Part shown: piece after piece, positions 26,049 to 35,148 of the stretch | Layout of the letters: each line of letters begins with the position of its first letter | Numbering within the stretch: the stretch's first letter is position 1 | Assembly: GCF_004345825.1 (NCBI RefSeq) | Contig: NZ_SLXM01000007.1 | Span: 62,001 to 126,000 of the forward strand | DNA length: 64,000 nt | Direction of reading: 5' to 3' | Origin: Tenacibaculum skagerrakense | Lineage (GTDB): Bacteria; Bacteroidota; Bacteroidia; Flavobacteriales; Flavobacteriaceae | Notes under the pieces: generated by a model | Seen by the model: the letters and a program-made list of their open reading frames with translations, nothing else | Database searches by the model: none | Told to the model about the DNA's origin: nothing | Position numbers and translations under genes: made by a program

Positions 26049-26792
26049 TTATAAAGAGCTTTCTTGAAATAGTTGTTGTGTATATTCTAATAATTCAGAA
26101 TCTCCTGATTTTCCATGCCCAGGAATTACGATTTCTATTTGAGGATATGTGTTTTTTATTTTTTGAATGGTATTAGACCATTCTTTCACATTAGCATCTC
26201 CAAGATATCCTTTTGAAGCTTTCAAACTTTTTAACAAACAGCCACCAAAAAGTGCTTTATCTTCAGGAAAATATGCAACAATATTATCTTTTGTATGTCC
26301 TTCACCCAAAAAAGAAACAATTACTTTTTTATTTCCTAATTGAAATTCTTTAGAAGATGAAAATTCGTTTTTAGGTAAGGTTTTTATATTTTGACTTTTT
26401 GCAAGTTCCATCGTTACATCTAAAGCATAAGATTCGACATTAGCAGTATGGAATTGATGTAAACCTCCTAAACAATCTTCGTGAAAATGCGTAGGAACAA
26501 TGGCTATAATTTCAGACTTTAACTCAGATTGAATCCATTCAATTAGCTGTTTTGAAGCTTTATCATTAGTCGGAGTGTCAAAAACAATGGCTTTTCCATC
26601 ATTTACAATAATTGCTCCATTACATGGTACATTCCCAAAAGTTTCTGTTTGTAAAAAGGAAGTGTGTTGCCAAACATGAGTAGAAACCTGAGTAATATTA
26701 ATAGTGTCGGATTTATAATCTTTTACTTTAAATCTACAACTATTTAATAAAGAAACAAGTACAACAAAGAACAATATTTTTTTACTCTCCAT
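26049..26792 (-). CDS. Subclass B1 metallo-beta-lactamase, lipoprotein-type
   Basis: A 247-aa zinc enzyme. From the start at 26792, [19 protein letters not shown] gives a lipobox with Cys19. All B1 zinc ligands are present: His102, His104 and Asp106 in [10 protein letters not shown] (standard numbering 116, 118, 120), His166 in GEGHTKDN (196), Cys185 in FGGCLLKS (221) and His226 in IPGHGKSG (263). Lys188 (224) is also kept. Spacing and the [17 protein letters not shown] block resemble the CfiA type of Bacteroides. B1 enzymes hydrolyse most beta-lactams, including carbapenems. An ATG at 26804 is an alternative start. Its start region overlaps the preceding gene slightly. No mobile element is near, suggesting a resident chromosomal gene. 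Confidence 0.9.
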   Translation of the reverse strand: MESKKILFFVVLVSLLNSCRFKVKDYKSDTINITQVSTHVWQHTSFLQTETFGNVPCNGAIIVNDGKAIVFDTPTNDKASKQLIEWIQSELKSEIIAIVPTHFHEDCLGGLHQFHTANVESYALDVTMELAKSQNIKTLPKNEFSSSKEFQLGNKKVIVSFLGEGHTKDNIVAYFPEDKALFGGCLLKSLKASKGYLGDANVKEWSNTIQKIKNTYPQIEIVIPGHGKSGDSELLEYTQQLFQESSL

Positions 26793-27390
26793 ATTTAGAG
26801 CCATTTAAAAAGTAGACGTCTTCACGTATGTCATTTCTCCATTTATCACCATATTTTTTATCAAAGAAGTTAAAAATAGTTTGATTGTATTGTTTCATAC
26901 ATTCAAAATCTTCGATTATACAACCCAAAAAGTGATACTTGAAGTTAAATTTCTTTTCATCAACCTTATCATCATTATGATAATAAAGAGCAATTCCACT
27001 AATAACAATTAATCTTATATTATTGTTTTTTATGTCTTCTAATGCTTTTTTTCTATTAAACTGACAATTAGAATTGTAGATTATACTGAAATTTTTAACA
27101 GATTTGTTTTCAATATTAATATTAAACTCATTGTTTTTACTACCATCATAAATATACTTTAATATATAGATGCCTTTTTTTAAATCTTTAAATTCAAAAA
27201 AACCTAAACTGTCTGTTTCAATAATATGATAACCAGGTTTTAGTTCTAGAATTAAATCTTTACTAGGTAATGTATCATCAGCAACAATAATTTTAGCATA
27301 ACCAGATATAGAATACATTTCTTTATGTTGAGAAAATAATACTAAGCAGTTAATGAAAAATAATAAATAAAGAAATCGATTTGTATACAT
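26782..27390 (-). CDS. Secreted protein of unknown function with carboxypeptidase-regulatory-like segment
   Basis: About 202 aa from the ATG at 27390; MYTNRFLYLLFFINCLVLFSQ is a signal peptide. Residues about 25-95 look like a small beta-sandwich of the carboxypeptidase-regulatory type (ETDSLGFFEFKDLKKGIYIL). The C-terminal half has NIRLIVISGIALYYHNDDKV, FKYHFLGCIIEDFECM and FFDKKYGDKWRNDIREDV, a layout I have seen in flavobacterial hypothetical proteins, without known function. It starts directly after the DUF4286 gene and overlaps the beta-lactamase start by about 11 nt. Confidence 0.7.
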   Translation of the reverse strand: MYTNRFLYLLFFINCLVLFSQHKEMYSISGYAKIIVADDTLPSKDLILELKPGYHIIETDSLGFFEFKDLKKGIYILKYIYDGSKNNEFNINIENKSVKNFSIIYNSNCQFNRKKALEDIKNNNIRLIVISGIALYYHNDDKVDEKKFNFKYHFLGCIIEDFECMKQYNQTIFNFFDKKYGDKWRNDIREDVYFLNGSKYGE

Positions 27391-27391
27391 T

Positions 27392-27721
27392 CTAGTTACT
27401 CGCAACTATAGGAAAAAACTCTTCAACGACTTTTAGCTCAGTTCTAAAAGCAACCATTTTATCAGCAAAGCGTTTCATACCATCTGAACGAAGTTTTTCT
27501 GCGTCGTACTTATAATAATTATCTAAATCTTCTCTAGTTTTTGCAGTGTATTGAATAGAATAAGTAACTCCACCCATTTCTTCTTCTACCAAAACTTGAG
27601 TCATTTTAGCACTTACAAATCTTCCAGTAGCCAATACTTCTGGAATATGAGATTGCATCCATGTTAACCATTCTCTTTCTACACTCTCGTCAATATTAAT
27701 TGTTACGTTGTATATATACAT
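27392..27721 (-). CDS. DUF4286 family protein
   Basis: A 109-aa cytoplasmic protein with a ferredoxin-like alpha/beta pattern. The beginning MYIYNVTINIDESVEREWLTW and the stretch YSIQYTAKTREDLDNYYKYD are characteristic of DUF4286, a Bacteroidota family related in shape to dimeric alpha-beta-barrel (ABM-like) proteins. No catalytic residue is established. It sits 19 nt after the TPR gene and is probably co-transcribed with it. Confidence 0.82.
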   Translation of the reverse strand: MYIYNVTINIDESVEREWLTWMQSHIPEVLATGRFVSAKMTQVLVEEEMGGVTYSIQYTAKTREDLDNYYKYDAEKLRSDGMKRFADKMVAFRTELKVVEEFFPIVASN

Positions 27722-27740
27722 TCTTTTGTTTTATTCAATT

Positions 27741-29516
27741 TTATATAGAATCCCCTCTTAATCTTCTAAACTTTTTTCTAGCATCAACCAAGTAAATACT
27801 AGACGGATAGTCAAAAATAATTTTTTGATAATATTCTTTCGCTTTTTCAATGTCTTTTAGTTCGTTTTCATACAATTCAGCCATTAAATAAAAAGCATCA
27901 TCAGCTAAAATACCTTCTTTATTGATGTTGATAATAGCATTGTAATTTTCAATTGCTTTAGGCACTTGTTTTGTTTTAACAAATAAATGAGCTTGTTTAA
28001 ATAAAGCTTCATCTTCAATTGGCTGACCTTTGTAATCGGCTAGAATATTGTTTAAAATAGATAAAGCTTCTTGGTCTTTGTTTTGAAATGCAAGTAAGTC
28101 TGCTTTTGCATATTCTTTTAACCCAGAAGGAACACTATCTTTAGGTTGATTATCTGAAATAATTAAAAATAAATCGGCAGCATCATTAGCAATTAGTTGT
28201 GTGGCAGATCCTTTTAGAACTTTTAATTGTGCCTTAGCCCATTTAAAATCGTTTTTAAAGTATGATGTTTGTGCAACTTTATATCGAGCTAATTGTCCTA
28301 ACTCATGATTTTCAAATTGTGTTTGTACTTGAGAATAATAAATTAAAGCTTTATTAAACAAACTTTGATACACATGAACATCTGCTAGTTTTAATTTAAC
28401 TCTTGCCTTTTGAAATTTATTTTCAGAAAAAGGAAGGGCAGTTTCTAGTATTTTTTTAGCTTCTTCAGGTTGATTTTTCGTAAACGTTACATAATCTGCA
28501 TAAGTAACTTGAATGGAAAAAGTACTTTTATTGATGCCAAACTCTTGAAAAACAGCTTTGAACTTTTGTTCTACTTCTGGATCATTGGTTTTTACTGCAA
28601 TTTGAAGATTCATTTGAATTGCATTAAACTTATCTCTAAGATAGCTTGTGTTTTCAATAGTAAAATCAAAACATTTTTTAGCCGTTTCGTAATCTTTGTT
28701 ATCAAAAGCTATTTCACCTAATTGATAGATACTAACTAAACGATCATTGTTTCTTGCATACAAAGCTTTGTTTTGAACAAGTGCCTTTCCGTAATCTTTT
28801 TGTTTGATAAATAGCCAACGTAATAAATCATTCCAAACATCTTTAGGATTACTGGCAGATTTACGTAATAGCGCTTTTTTAAATAAAATATTATTCGAAT
28901 CTTCAGAATCATCAGTGATATATCTAGCACAATAGCGCTTAACGATATTTATATAATTATCGTTTTTATCGAGATATTCAACATATTCATTAAACATAAA
29001 TTCGAAGTCTCCTTTTTCACCATAAATTTGAGCAATTTGAAATCCATAGTGAGCATTTGGATTATGTAAAGAGGTTTCTTTGTAAGCTTTTATTGCTAAG
29101 TCTAGCTTATTGTAATCTTTAAATAGATTGGCAATAGTACCTCCATAACCTGGTTCATCTTTAATAGAGGTCAGAGCTCTTTGGTAATATTTTTCAGCTT
29201 CTTTACTTTTTTGTTCCCTTTCGTAGTTATAACCTAACATTACATTCAAGAGAGTAAGTTTTGGTCTTGATTTTATTTTTTGTTCAAGTAATGTTTTTGA
29301 ATTTTCAAACTGATTGGTTTCTTGATAACAGCTAATTAAACGTTGTAAATAAGTGGTGTTGTATGGGCTTCTATTTACTAAGTCTTTGTAAAGTTGAGCA
29401 GCTTTTTCATATTCACTATTTCTAAAATAATTTTCAGCTAAAGCAAAAGTACTCGATTGTGCTTGGGAAAAAATACTGAAAACCAGTAGGGTTAAGAAAA
29501 TTATTCGAAATCTCAT
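27741..29516 (-). CDS. Secreted TPR-repeat protein
   Basis: About 591 aa with signal peptide MRFRIIFLTLLVFSIFSQAQ (an additional Met codon precedes at 29519). The remainder is made of TPR-like helical pairs from about residue 25 (ALAENYFRNSEYEKAAQLYKD) to the end (YLMAELYENELKDIEKAKEY, FDYPSSIYLVDARKKFR). It is likely a periplasmic scaffold. It heads a minus-strand group with DUF4286. There is no evidence for a specific partner; similarity in style to type IX secretion TPR proteins is only general. Confidence 0.8.
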   Translation of the reverse strand: MRFRIIFLTLLVFSIFSQAQSSTFALAENYFRNSEYEKAAQLYKDLVNRSPYNTTYLQRLISCYQETNQFENSKTLLEQKIKSRPKLTLLNVMLGYNYEREQKSKEAEKYYQRALTSIKDEPGYGGTIANLFKDYNKLDLAIKAYKETSLHNPNAHYGFQIAQIYGEKGDFEFMFNEYVEYLDKNDNYINIVKRYCARYITDDSEDSNNILFKKALLRKSASNPKDVWNDLLRWLFIKQKDYGKALVQNKALYARNNDRLVSIYQLGEIAFDNKDYETAKKCFDFTIENTSYLRDKFNAIQMNLQIAVKTNDPEVEQKFKAVFQEFGINKSTFSIQVTYADYVTFTKNQPEEAKKILETALPFSENKFQKARVKLKLADVHVYQSLFNKALIYYSQVQTQFENHELGQLARYKVAQTSYFKNDFKWAKAQLKVLKGSATQLIANDAADLFLIISDNQPKDSVPSGLKEYAKADLLAFQNKDQEALSILNNILADYKGQPIEDEALFKQAHLFVKTKQVPKAIENYNAIININKEGILADDAFYLMAELYENELKDIEKAKEYYQKIIFDYPSSIYLVDARKKFRRLRGDSI

Positions 29517-29590
29517 CAATCAAAAATAAGGAAGATAAATGTTAAAATTTAATTAAATGTGTGGCTTTTTTTTGAAGTAGGTGTAATGTT

Positions 29591-29606
29591 TTGGCACGGA
29601 ATTTGT
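29591..29606 (+). promoter_or_regulatory. Sigma-54-like promoter before the 47-aa gene
   Basis: TTGGCACGGAATTTGT matches the -24/-12 consensus (YTGGCACG, 4 nt, TTGC) with GG and GT separated by 10 nt; the only departure in the core is T for C after TTG. The expected start would leave a leader of about 20 nt before the ATG at 29637. Confidence 0.65.
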
Positions 29607-29636
29607 CTTATTGATAGAAACTAATACAAATTTATT

Positions 29637-29780
29637 ATGAAAAACGTAACGAAACAATACGAACTATCTAGTAGAAAAGCAAAGGAGTTTATGAAAAACG
29701 GTCAAATATCTCAATATTTTGAAGCTTTGCTTGAAATGAATAAATATAAAAGATTAATGGTAGCTATTGCAGCGAATTAA
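29637..29780 (+). CDS. Small conserved 47-aa flavobacterial protein
   Basis: ATG at 29637, TAA at 29778-29780. The protein starts MKNVTKQYELSSRKAKEFMK, continues NGQISQYFEALLEMNKYKRL and ends MVAIAAN. It looks like one or two amphipathic helices with many Lys residues. I recall very similar short proteins (with the LLEMNKYKxLMVA block) in other Flavobacteriaceae, which together with the promoter-like site upstream makes it a likely real gene. The function is unknown. Codon use matches the neighbours. Confidence 0.72.
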   Translation: MKNVTKQYELSSRKAKEFMKNGQISQYFEALLEMNKYKRLMVAIAAN

Positions 29781-29803
29781 TATATACATTGTTTGAAGAA
29801 ATC

Positions 29804-29832
29804 CAGTAACCAGCGGCGCGCACTGATTACTG
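29804..29832. repeat. Hairpin with unusually GC-rich loop
   Basis: Arms CAGTAACCAG (29804-29813) and CTGATTACTG (29823-29832) pair except for one position; the 9-nt loop CGGCGCGCA is almost pure GC in a very AT-rich genome. It lies between the convergent 47-aa gene and serS and may be a terminator or an intergenic repeat unit. Confidence 0.5.
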
Positions 29833-29848
29833 ACTTCTAAAACTTTTT

Positions 29849-31123
29849 TTAATTTATAATATCAAACCCACAATAAGGAACCAATACTTCAGGTATTTTA
29901 ATTCCTTCGTCTGTTTGATAATTTTCAATAATACCAGCTAGTACACGAGGTAATGCTAATGAACTACCGTTTAATGTATGTACTAATTGATTTTTACCTT
30001 CACTATTCTTGTAACGTAACTTTAAACGATTTGCTTGAAATGTTTCAAAGTTAGATGCTGAACTTATCTCTAGCCATCTTTGTTGAGCAGTTGAATATAA
30101 TTCAAAATCAAAAGTTAAGGCAGAAGTAAATCCAATATCACCACCACATAAACGTAAAATACGATAAGGTAATTTTAATTCGCGTAAAATTCCTTTGATA
30201 TGCTCAACCATCCCGTTTAATGCTTCATATGAATTTTCTGGTCGCTCTATTCGAACAATTTCCACTTTGTCAAATTGATGCAAACGATTCAATCCGCGTA
30301 CATGTGCACCATAACTACCAGCCTCTCTTCTAAAACATGGAGTATATCCTGTTAAAGCAATTGGTAATTCATCTTCTTTTAACAAGTCACCACGAAATAA
30401 ATTCGTAACAGGAACTTCAGCTGTAGGAATTAAATATAAATCGTCTCCAGTAACATGGTACATTTGACCTTCTTTATCAGGTAATTGTCCTGTTCCAAAA
30501 CCAGAAGCTTCATTAACTAAATGAGGAACTTGAACCTCATTATATCCGGCAGAGGTGTTTTTATCTAAAAAATAATTGATTAAAGCACGTTGTAAACGAG
30601 CACCTTTACCTTTATATACAGGAAAACCAGCACCTGTAATTTTAGCACCTAAATCAAAATCTATAATATCATATTTTTTAACTAATTCCCAGTGAGGTAA
30701 GGCATTTTCACCTAAATCTGGAATAGTACCCTCTCTAAAAACCTCTTCATTATCTTCTTCGTTAGATCCAGCAGGAACTGATGTATGAGGAACATTAGGA
30801 AGTTGATATAAAAGTTCTTGTAACTTATCAGTAACGACATTTAAATCATCAGTTAAAGTTTTAGACTGTTCTTTTAATTGAGCAGTTTTTTCTTTAAGAA
30901 GATTTGCTTTTTGAACTTCACCCGATTTAAAAAACGCGCCTATTTCCTTGGATAATTTATTCGATTCTGCAAGTGTTTCGTCTAATGAAACTTGAGTAGC
31001 TCTTCTAGTTTCATCGGCTTCTAATACTTGGTCAAGAATTTCCTCAGCATTCGCAAAATTTCTTTTTGCCAATCCTTCCAAAACAGACTGTTTGTTTTCT
31101 CGAATAAATTGAACTTGTAACAT
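29849..31123 (-). CDS. serS: Seryl-tRNA synthetase
   Basis: A 424-aa class II synthetase. The N-terminal 100 residues are the tRNA-binding coiled coil (LQVQFIRENKQSVLEGLAKR at the start). Motif 2 is FRREAGSYGAHVRGLNRLHQF, and motif 3 is in NGSSLALPRVLAGIIENYQ, close to the C-terminus. It charges tRNA-Ser with serine. The length is normal. It is probably monocistronic: about 60 nt separate it from ribF. Confidence 0.96.
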   Translation of the reverse strand: MLQVQFIRENKQSVLEGLAKRNFANAEEILDQVLEADETRRATQVSLDETLAESNKLSKEIGAFFKSGEVQKANLLKEKTAQLKEQSKTLTDDLNVVTDKLQELLYQLPNVPHTSVPAGSNEEDNEEVFREGTIPDLGENALPHWELVKKYDIIDFDLGAKITGAGFPVYKGKGARLQRALINYFLDKNTSAGYNEVQVPHLVNEASGFGTGQLPDKEGQMYHVTGDDLYLIPTAEVPVTNLFRGDLLKEDELPIALTGYTPCFRREAGSYGAHVRGLNRLHQFDKVEIVRIERPENSYEALNGMVEHIKGILRELKLPYRILRLCGGDIGFTSALTFDFELYSTAQQRWLEISSASNFETFQANRLKLRYKNSEGKNQLVHTLNGSSLALPRVLAGIIENYQTDEGIKIPEVLVPYCGFDIIN

Positions 31124-31180
31124 GTTTTTAAAATTTAAGCGACAAAGATAAAAGAAGCGCTACATTTAAACAACGTGAAG

Positions 31181-32113
31181 TTACATATTATTATTAATGA
31201 AAGTCAAAGAAGCTAATTTATCTTGTTTTAATTGGTCCGTAAGAGCTTCTATTGAATCAAATTTTACTTCTTCTCTTAGGAAAAAAAGCAATTCAATTTT
31301 TAGTGTCTCTCCGTAAAGATTTTCTGAAAAATCGAAAAAATTCACCTCAATGGTTTGGTTGTTACCATTTAATGTAGGTCGATTACCAATGTTCATCATA
31401 CCATAGAAAAGTCTGTTTTGTATGGTAGATTGTACAACATACACACCAGCTTTAGGAATTAATTTGTAATCCTCTTCAATTTCTATGTTAGCAGTAGGAA
31501 ACCCTATTGTATTACCAACTTTTTTCCCGTCTACTACCTTTCCTTTTAACGTATAATTATAACCTAAATATTTATTGGCAGTTTTTAGAGCACCTTCTTT
31601 TAAAGCTCTTCTTATTTTGGTAGAACTAACAGCAACAGAATCGATGTCCTGAGCAGGAATTTCCTGTACTTTAAAATTATATATGTGAGAATATTCGGTA
31701 AGTTGTTCGATGTTTCCTTCTCTGTTTTTTCCAAAATGATGGTCATAACCAATAATTAACTTTGAAACCTTTAATTGATTTACAAGAAGATCTCTAACAA
31801 AATCTCTGGCAGATAGTCTCGAGAACTCTCTGCTAAATGGATGGATAATTAAATAATCTAGCCCAGTTTTTTCCAGCAAATCAATTCGTTCATCTATGGT
31901 ATTTATAAGCTCTATAGATGCGTCTTTTTGAAGAACCATACGAGGATGAGGAAAAAAAGTAAGTAAAGCAGATTTTTTGTTGTTGTCGTGAGCTTGTTTT
32001 ACTAAGTCATGAACTATTTTTTGATGTCCTATGTGAACTCCATCAAAAGTTCCAATAGTAACATAGGTTTCATGTGTTGGTGTAAAATCAAAAATAGAAT
32101 GGACTGTCTCCAA
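31181..32113 (-). CDS. ribF: Bifunctional riboflavin kinase/FAD synthetase
   Basis: A 310-aa protein that phosphorylates riboflavin to FMN and adenylates FMN to FAD. The N-terminal nucleotidyltransferase domain has TIGTFDGVHIGHQKIVHDL (HxGH-like, residues 20-38) and AVSSTKIRRALKEG (about 162-175). The C-terminal kinase domain has GNTIGFPTANIEI and MNIGNRPTLNG. No FMN riboswitch is visible in the 180-nt upstream region, which it shares with the divergent TonB receptor gene. Confidence 0.95.
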   Translation of the reverse strand: METVHSIFDFTPTHETYVTIGTFDGVHIGHQKIVHDLVKQAHDNNKKSALLTFFPHPRMVLQKDASIELINTIDERIDLLEKTGLDYLIIHPFSREFSRLSARDFVRDLLVNQLKVSKLIIGYDHHFGKNREGNIEQLTEYSHIYNFKVQEIPAQDIDSVAVSSTKIRRALKEGALKTANKYLGYNYTLKGKVVDGKKVGNTIGFPTANIEIEEDYKLIPKAGVYVVQSTIQNRLFYGMMNIGNRPTLNGNNQTIEVNFFDFSENLYGETLKIELLFFLREEVKFDSIEALTDQLKQDKLASLTFINNNM

Positions 32114-32295
32114 GTTAACTTAATTTTTAGGCAAATTTACAAGTTAAATTATCAAAACGATATTTTCGATAATAAAATATGATAATGATAAAAAAAAGGG
32201 TGCTTTAATGTGTGAATAGTAATAAAAACTGACAAAATATTTTATGAATGAAAAAAAATTGTATTTTGCGATATAGTTAACAAATTATTTACATT

Positions 32296-35145
32296 ATGAT
32301 AAAAAAGTTATTATTGGCTGCGTTTACATTGTTTTGTAGCTCATTAATGATGGGGCAAACTACTGTTACTGGAACAGTAAACGATGCGACACTCGGAGGT
32401 CCTCTACCTGGGGCCGACATTAAAGTTTCTAGAAAGTCCGTTGGTACAAACACTGACTTTGATGGAAAATTTACTTTAACTGTTACTGATACACCACCTT
32501 TTACTATTGAAATTTCTTCGTTAGGGTATCAAACAGTTACTGTGGAAATTACCCAAAACAACCAAGTTGTAGAGGTTTCTTTAAAAGAAAATGCTACTGC
32601 GTTAGATGAAGTGGTAATTTCAGCTTCTAGAACACCTGAACGAGTTATGGAATCTCCTGTAACTATTGAAAGGTTTGATTCGAGAGCTATTAAAAATACA
32701 TCTGCACCTTCTTTCTATGATGGATTAGAAAACTTAAAAGGGGTAGATATTAACACAAACAGTTTAACATTTAAATCTGTAAACACAAGAGGTTTTGCAA
32801 CATTTGCTAACACGCGTTTCATGCAGTTAGTTGATGGTATGGATAACTCTTCACCAGCGTTAAACTTTGCTTTAGGAAACTTATTAGGTTTGTCTGAACT
32901 TGATGTTAAGAGTGTTGAATTATTACCTGGTGCTTCATCTGCATTATATGGAGCTAATGCTTTCAACGGAATCATGTTCATGAGAAGTAAAAATCCTTTT
33001 AACGATCAAGGTGTTAGCTTTGTTTTTAAGACAGGGTTAACAAACCAAGAAGCTGCAGGAAGCAATGAGTTTTATGATACTAGTATTCGTTTGGCTCATA
33101 CTTTTGACGATTATTTTGCTGCAAAAGCAACGTTATCTTATTTAAAAGGAACTGAATGGTTTGCTACAGACTACAGAAACACTTCTAATGGTGATTATAT
33201 AGCTGGAGATAGAGATTCAGATATTAACTACGATGGATTAAACGTTTATGGAGATGAGGTTTCTACCAATATTAGAGGTGTAGCTCAAATTTTAGAGAGC
33301 AGAGGATTAATTCCTGCAGGAGCATCATCTTTAGTGCCAAGCGTTAATGTAAGTAGAAATGGATATAATGAAAGAGATTTAATGGATTACGATGCAAGAA
33401 GTATGAAATTTGGAGCTTCTATGCACTATCGTCCATGGGGTAATGATCGTTTAGAAATTATTTGGAATTCTAAATTCGGTAGAGGAAACACTATCTATCA
33501 AGGAGCTAACCGTTACTACATTAAGAATTTCTTTATGGAGCAACATAAGTTAGAGTTTAGAGGTAAATATTTCTTCGTTAGAGGATATATGACAGCAGAA
33601 GATGCTGGAGATTCTTACGATAGTAGATTTACAGCGATCAACATTAACAGAAGCTGGAAAGACGATAATACATGGTTTGGACAGTATGTTGGTGGATATT
33701 TAGGAGCTGTATTAGGAGGTGCTACAAATGACGCTGCTCACGATGCTGGTCGTAATGCTGCACAACAAGGAGCTTTAGTTCCTGGTACTGCAGCTTTCCA
33801 AGAAGCATTTAATCAAGTAACTAATGACCCAGATTTAAGTACTGGTTCTAAGTTCCAAGATCAGTCTCAAATTCGTCACGTTGATGCAAACTTAAATTTA
33901 AGTCCTTACATTGATTTTGCTGAATTCCAAGTTGGAGGATCTTACAGAGAGTACTCATTACGTTCTAGAGGAACTATCTATACTGATTACGATGGACCAA
34001 TCGATTATGACGAATATGGTTTATATACCCAAATGCAAAAGAAGTTTTTAGATGATAGATTAAAGTTTACAGGATCTGTTCGTTATGATAAAGCTCAAAA
34101 CTTTGATGGTAACTTCTCACCAAGAGTATCGTTAGCATATGCTGCTGGAGAAGATAAAAACCATAACTTCAGAGCTTCTTTCCAAACTGGATTTAGAAAC
34201 CCAACTACTCAAGATCAATACATTGGTTTAGATGTAGGTAGAGCTTTCTTAGTAGGTTCTGCTCCAGATAACTTAGATAGATATAATACACCAAGTATTA
34301 CGTTAAGTGGTAATGGAGCTGCATTAGCAGGAGCTCCTTCGGTATCTTTATCTGGTAGGTCAGCATATGAGAACGCTTTCTCTTCAAGTTCTGTTCAAAA
34401 TTTTATAGCAGGAAATATAGCTGCTCCAGTAAAGGCTGATGTTGGTTTTGTAAAACCTGAAAAAGTTACAGCTTATGAAGTAGGATATCGTGGTGCTATA
34501 CCAACAGGAGAAAATAAATTAAGTGTAGACTTAAGTGTTTATTATAACGATTATGAAGATTTTATAGCGAACGAGATTGTTGTTGCTCCTTTATATGGAC
34601 AAGCAGATTTATCTGATACAGCACCAATTGGGCCAGGAGGTTCTCAAGTACCAGTGGCATTAGCTGCATTAGGAAATGGAGATTTCAAGACATTTAATAC
34701 GTACACAAATTCAAGTGCTGATATCAGTTCTTATGGTGCAACTATAGGATTAAACACAAAAGTATTTAATGGTTTCAATGTTGGGTTAAACTATACATGG
34801 TCTAAATTTGATTTTGATCAAGCTTCTGACCCTGATTTTGAGGCAGGATTCAACACACCAGAACATAAAGTTAAGTTCCAGTTTGGTCATACAGATCTTT
34901 TTGAAAACTTTGGTTTCAACGTAAACGTAAGATGGCAAGATGAGTACTTATGGGAATCAACATTCCATGACGCTGTAATTGATGCAAGAACAGTTTTAGA
35001 TGCTCAAATCAATTATAAAATACCATCTATTAAATCTGTATTTAAAGTTGGAGGAGCTAACTTAACAGGTCAAGAATATTTAAGTGCGCCTGGAGTTGGT
35101 GCTATTGGTTCTCAATACTACATTTCTTGGACAATTAATAACTAA
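32296..35145 (+). CDS. TonB-dependent receptor with carboxypeptidase-like N-terminal domain
   Basis: A 949-aa outer-membrane receptor. Signal peptide MIKKLLLAAFTLFCSSLMMG, then a CarboxypepD_reg-like domain (about residues 22-105, GTVNDATLGGPLPGADIKV), a TonB box-like segment (LDEVVISASRTPERVMESPV), plug (about 115-235, GASSALYGANAFNGIMFMRS) and a long barrel ending in YISWTINN. The last residue Asn rather than aromatic is slightly atypical. The SGNH-type lipoprotein gene begins 3 nt after the stop, so the two form a surface pair in the manner of SusC with an accessory lipoprotein. The cargo is unknown. Confidence 0.9.
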   Translation: MIKKLLLAAFTLFCSSLMMGQTTVTGTVNDATLGGPLPGADIKVSRKSVGTNTDFDGKFTLTVTDTPPFTIEISSLGYQTVTVEITQNNQVVEVSLKENATALDEVVISASRTPERVMESPVTIERFDSRAIKNTSAPSFYDGLENLKGVDINTNSLTFKSVNTRGFATFANTRFMQLVDGMDNSSPALNFALGNLLGLSELDVKSVELLPGASSALYGANAFNGIMFMRSKNPFNDQGVSFVFKTGLTNQEAAGSNEFYDTSIRLAHTFDDYFAAKATLSYLKGTEWFATDYRNTSNGDYIAGDRDSDINYDGLNVYGDEVSTNIRGVAQILESRGLIPAGASSLVPSVNVSRNGYNERDLMDYDARSMKFGASMHYRPWGNDRLEIIWNSKFGRGNTIYQGANRYYIKNFFMEQHKLEFRGKYFFVRGYMTAEDAGDSYDSRFTAININRSWKDDNTWFGQYVGGYLGAVLGGATNDAAHDAGRNAAQQGALVPGTAAFQEAFNQVTNDPDLSTGSKFQDQSQIRHVDANLNLSPYIDFAEFQVGGSYREYSLRSRGTIYTDYDGPIDYDEYGLYTQMQKKFLDDRLKFTGSVRYDKAQNFDGNFSPRVSLAYAAGEDKNHNFRASFQTGFRNPTTQDQYIGLDVGRAFLVGSAPDNLDRYNTPSITLSGNGAALAGAPSVSLSGRSAYENAFSSSSVQNFIAGNIAAPVKADVGFVKPEKVTAYEVGYRGAIPTGENKLSVDLSVYYNDYEDFIANEIVVAPLYGQADLSDTAPIGPGGSQVPVALAALGNGDFKTFNTYTNSSADISSYGATIGLNTKVFNGFNVGLNYTWSKFDFDQASDPDFEAGFNTPEHKVKFQFGHTDLFENFGFNVNVRWQDEYLWESTFHDAVIDARTVLDAQINYKIPSIKSVFKVGGANLTGQEYLSAPGVGAIGSQYYISWTINN

Positions 35146-35148
35146 AAG

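Noticed and set aside
32114..32295. FMN riboswitch upstream of ribF
   Set aside because: No sequence resembling the conserved RFN element can be seen on the minus strand; the region is plain AT-rich DNA.
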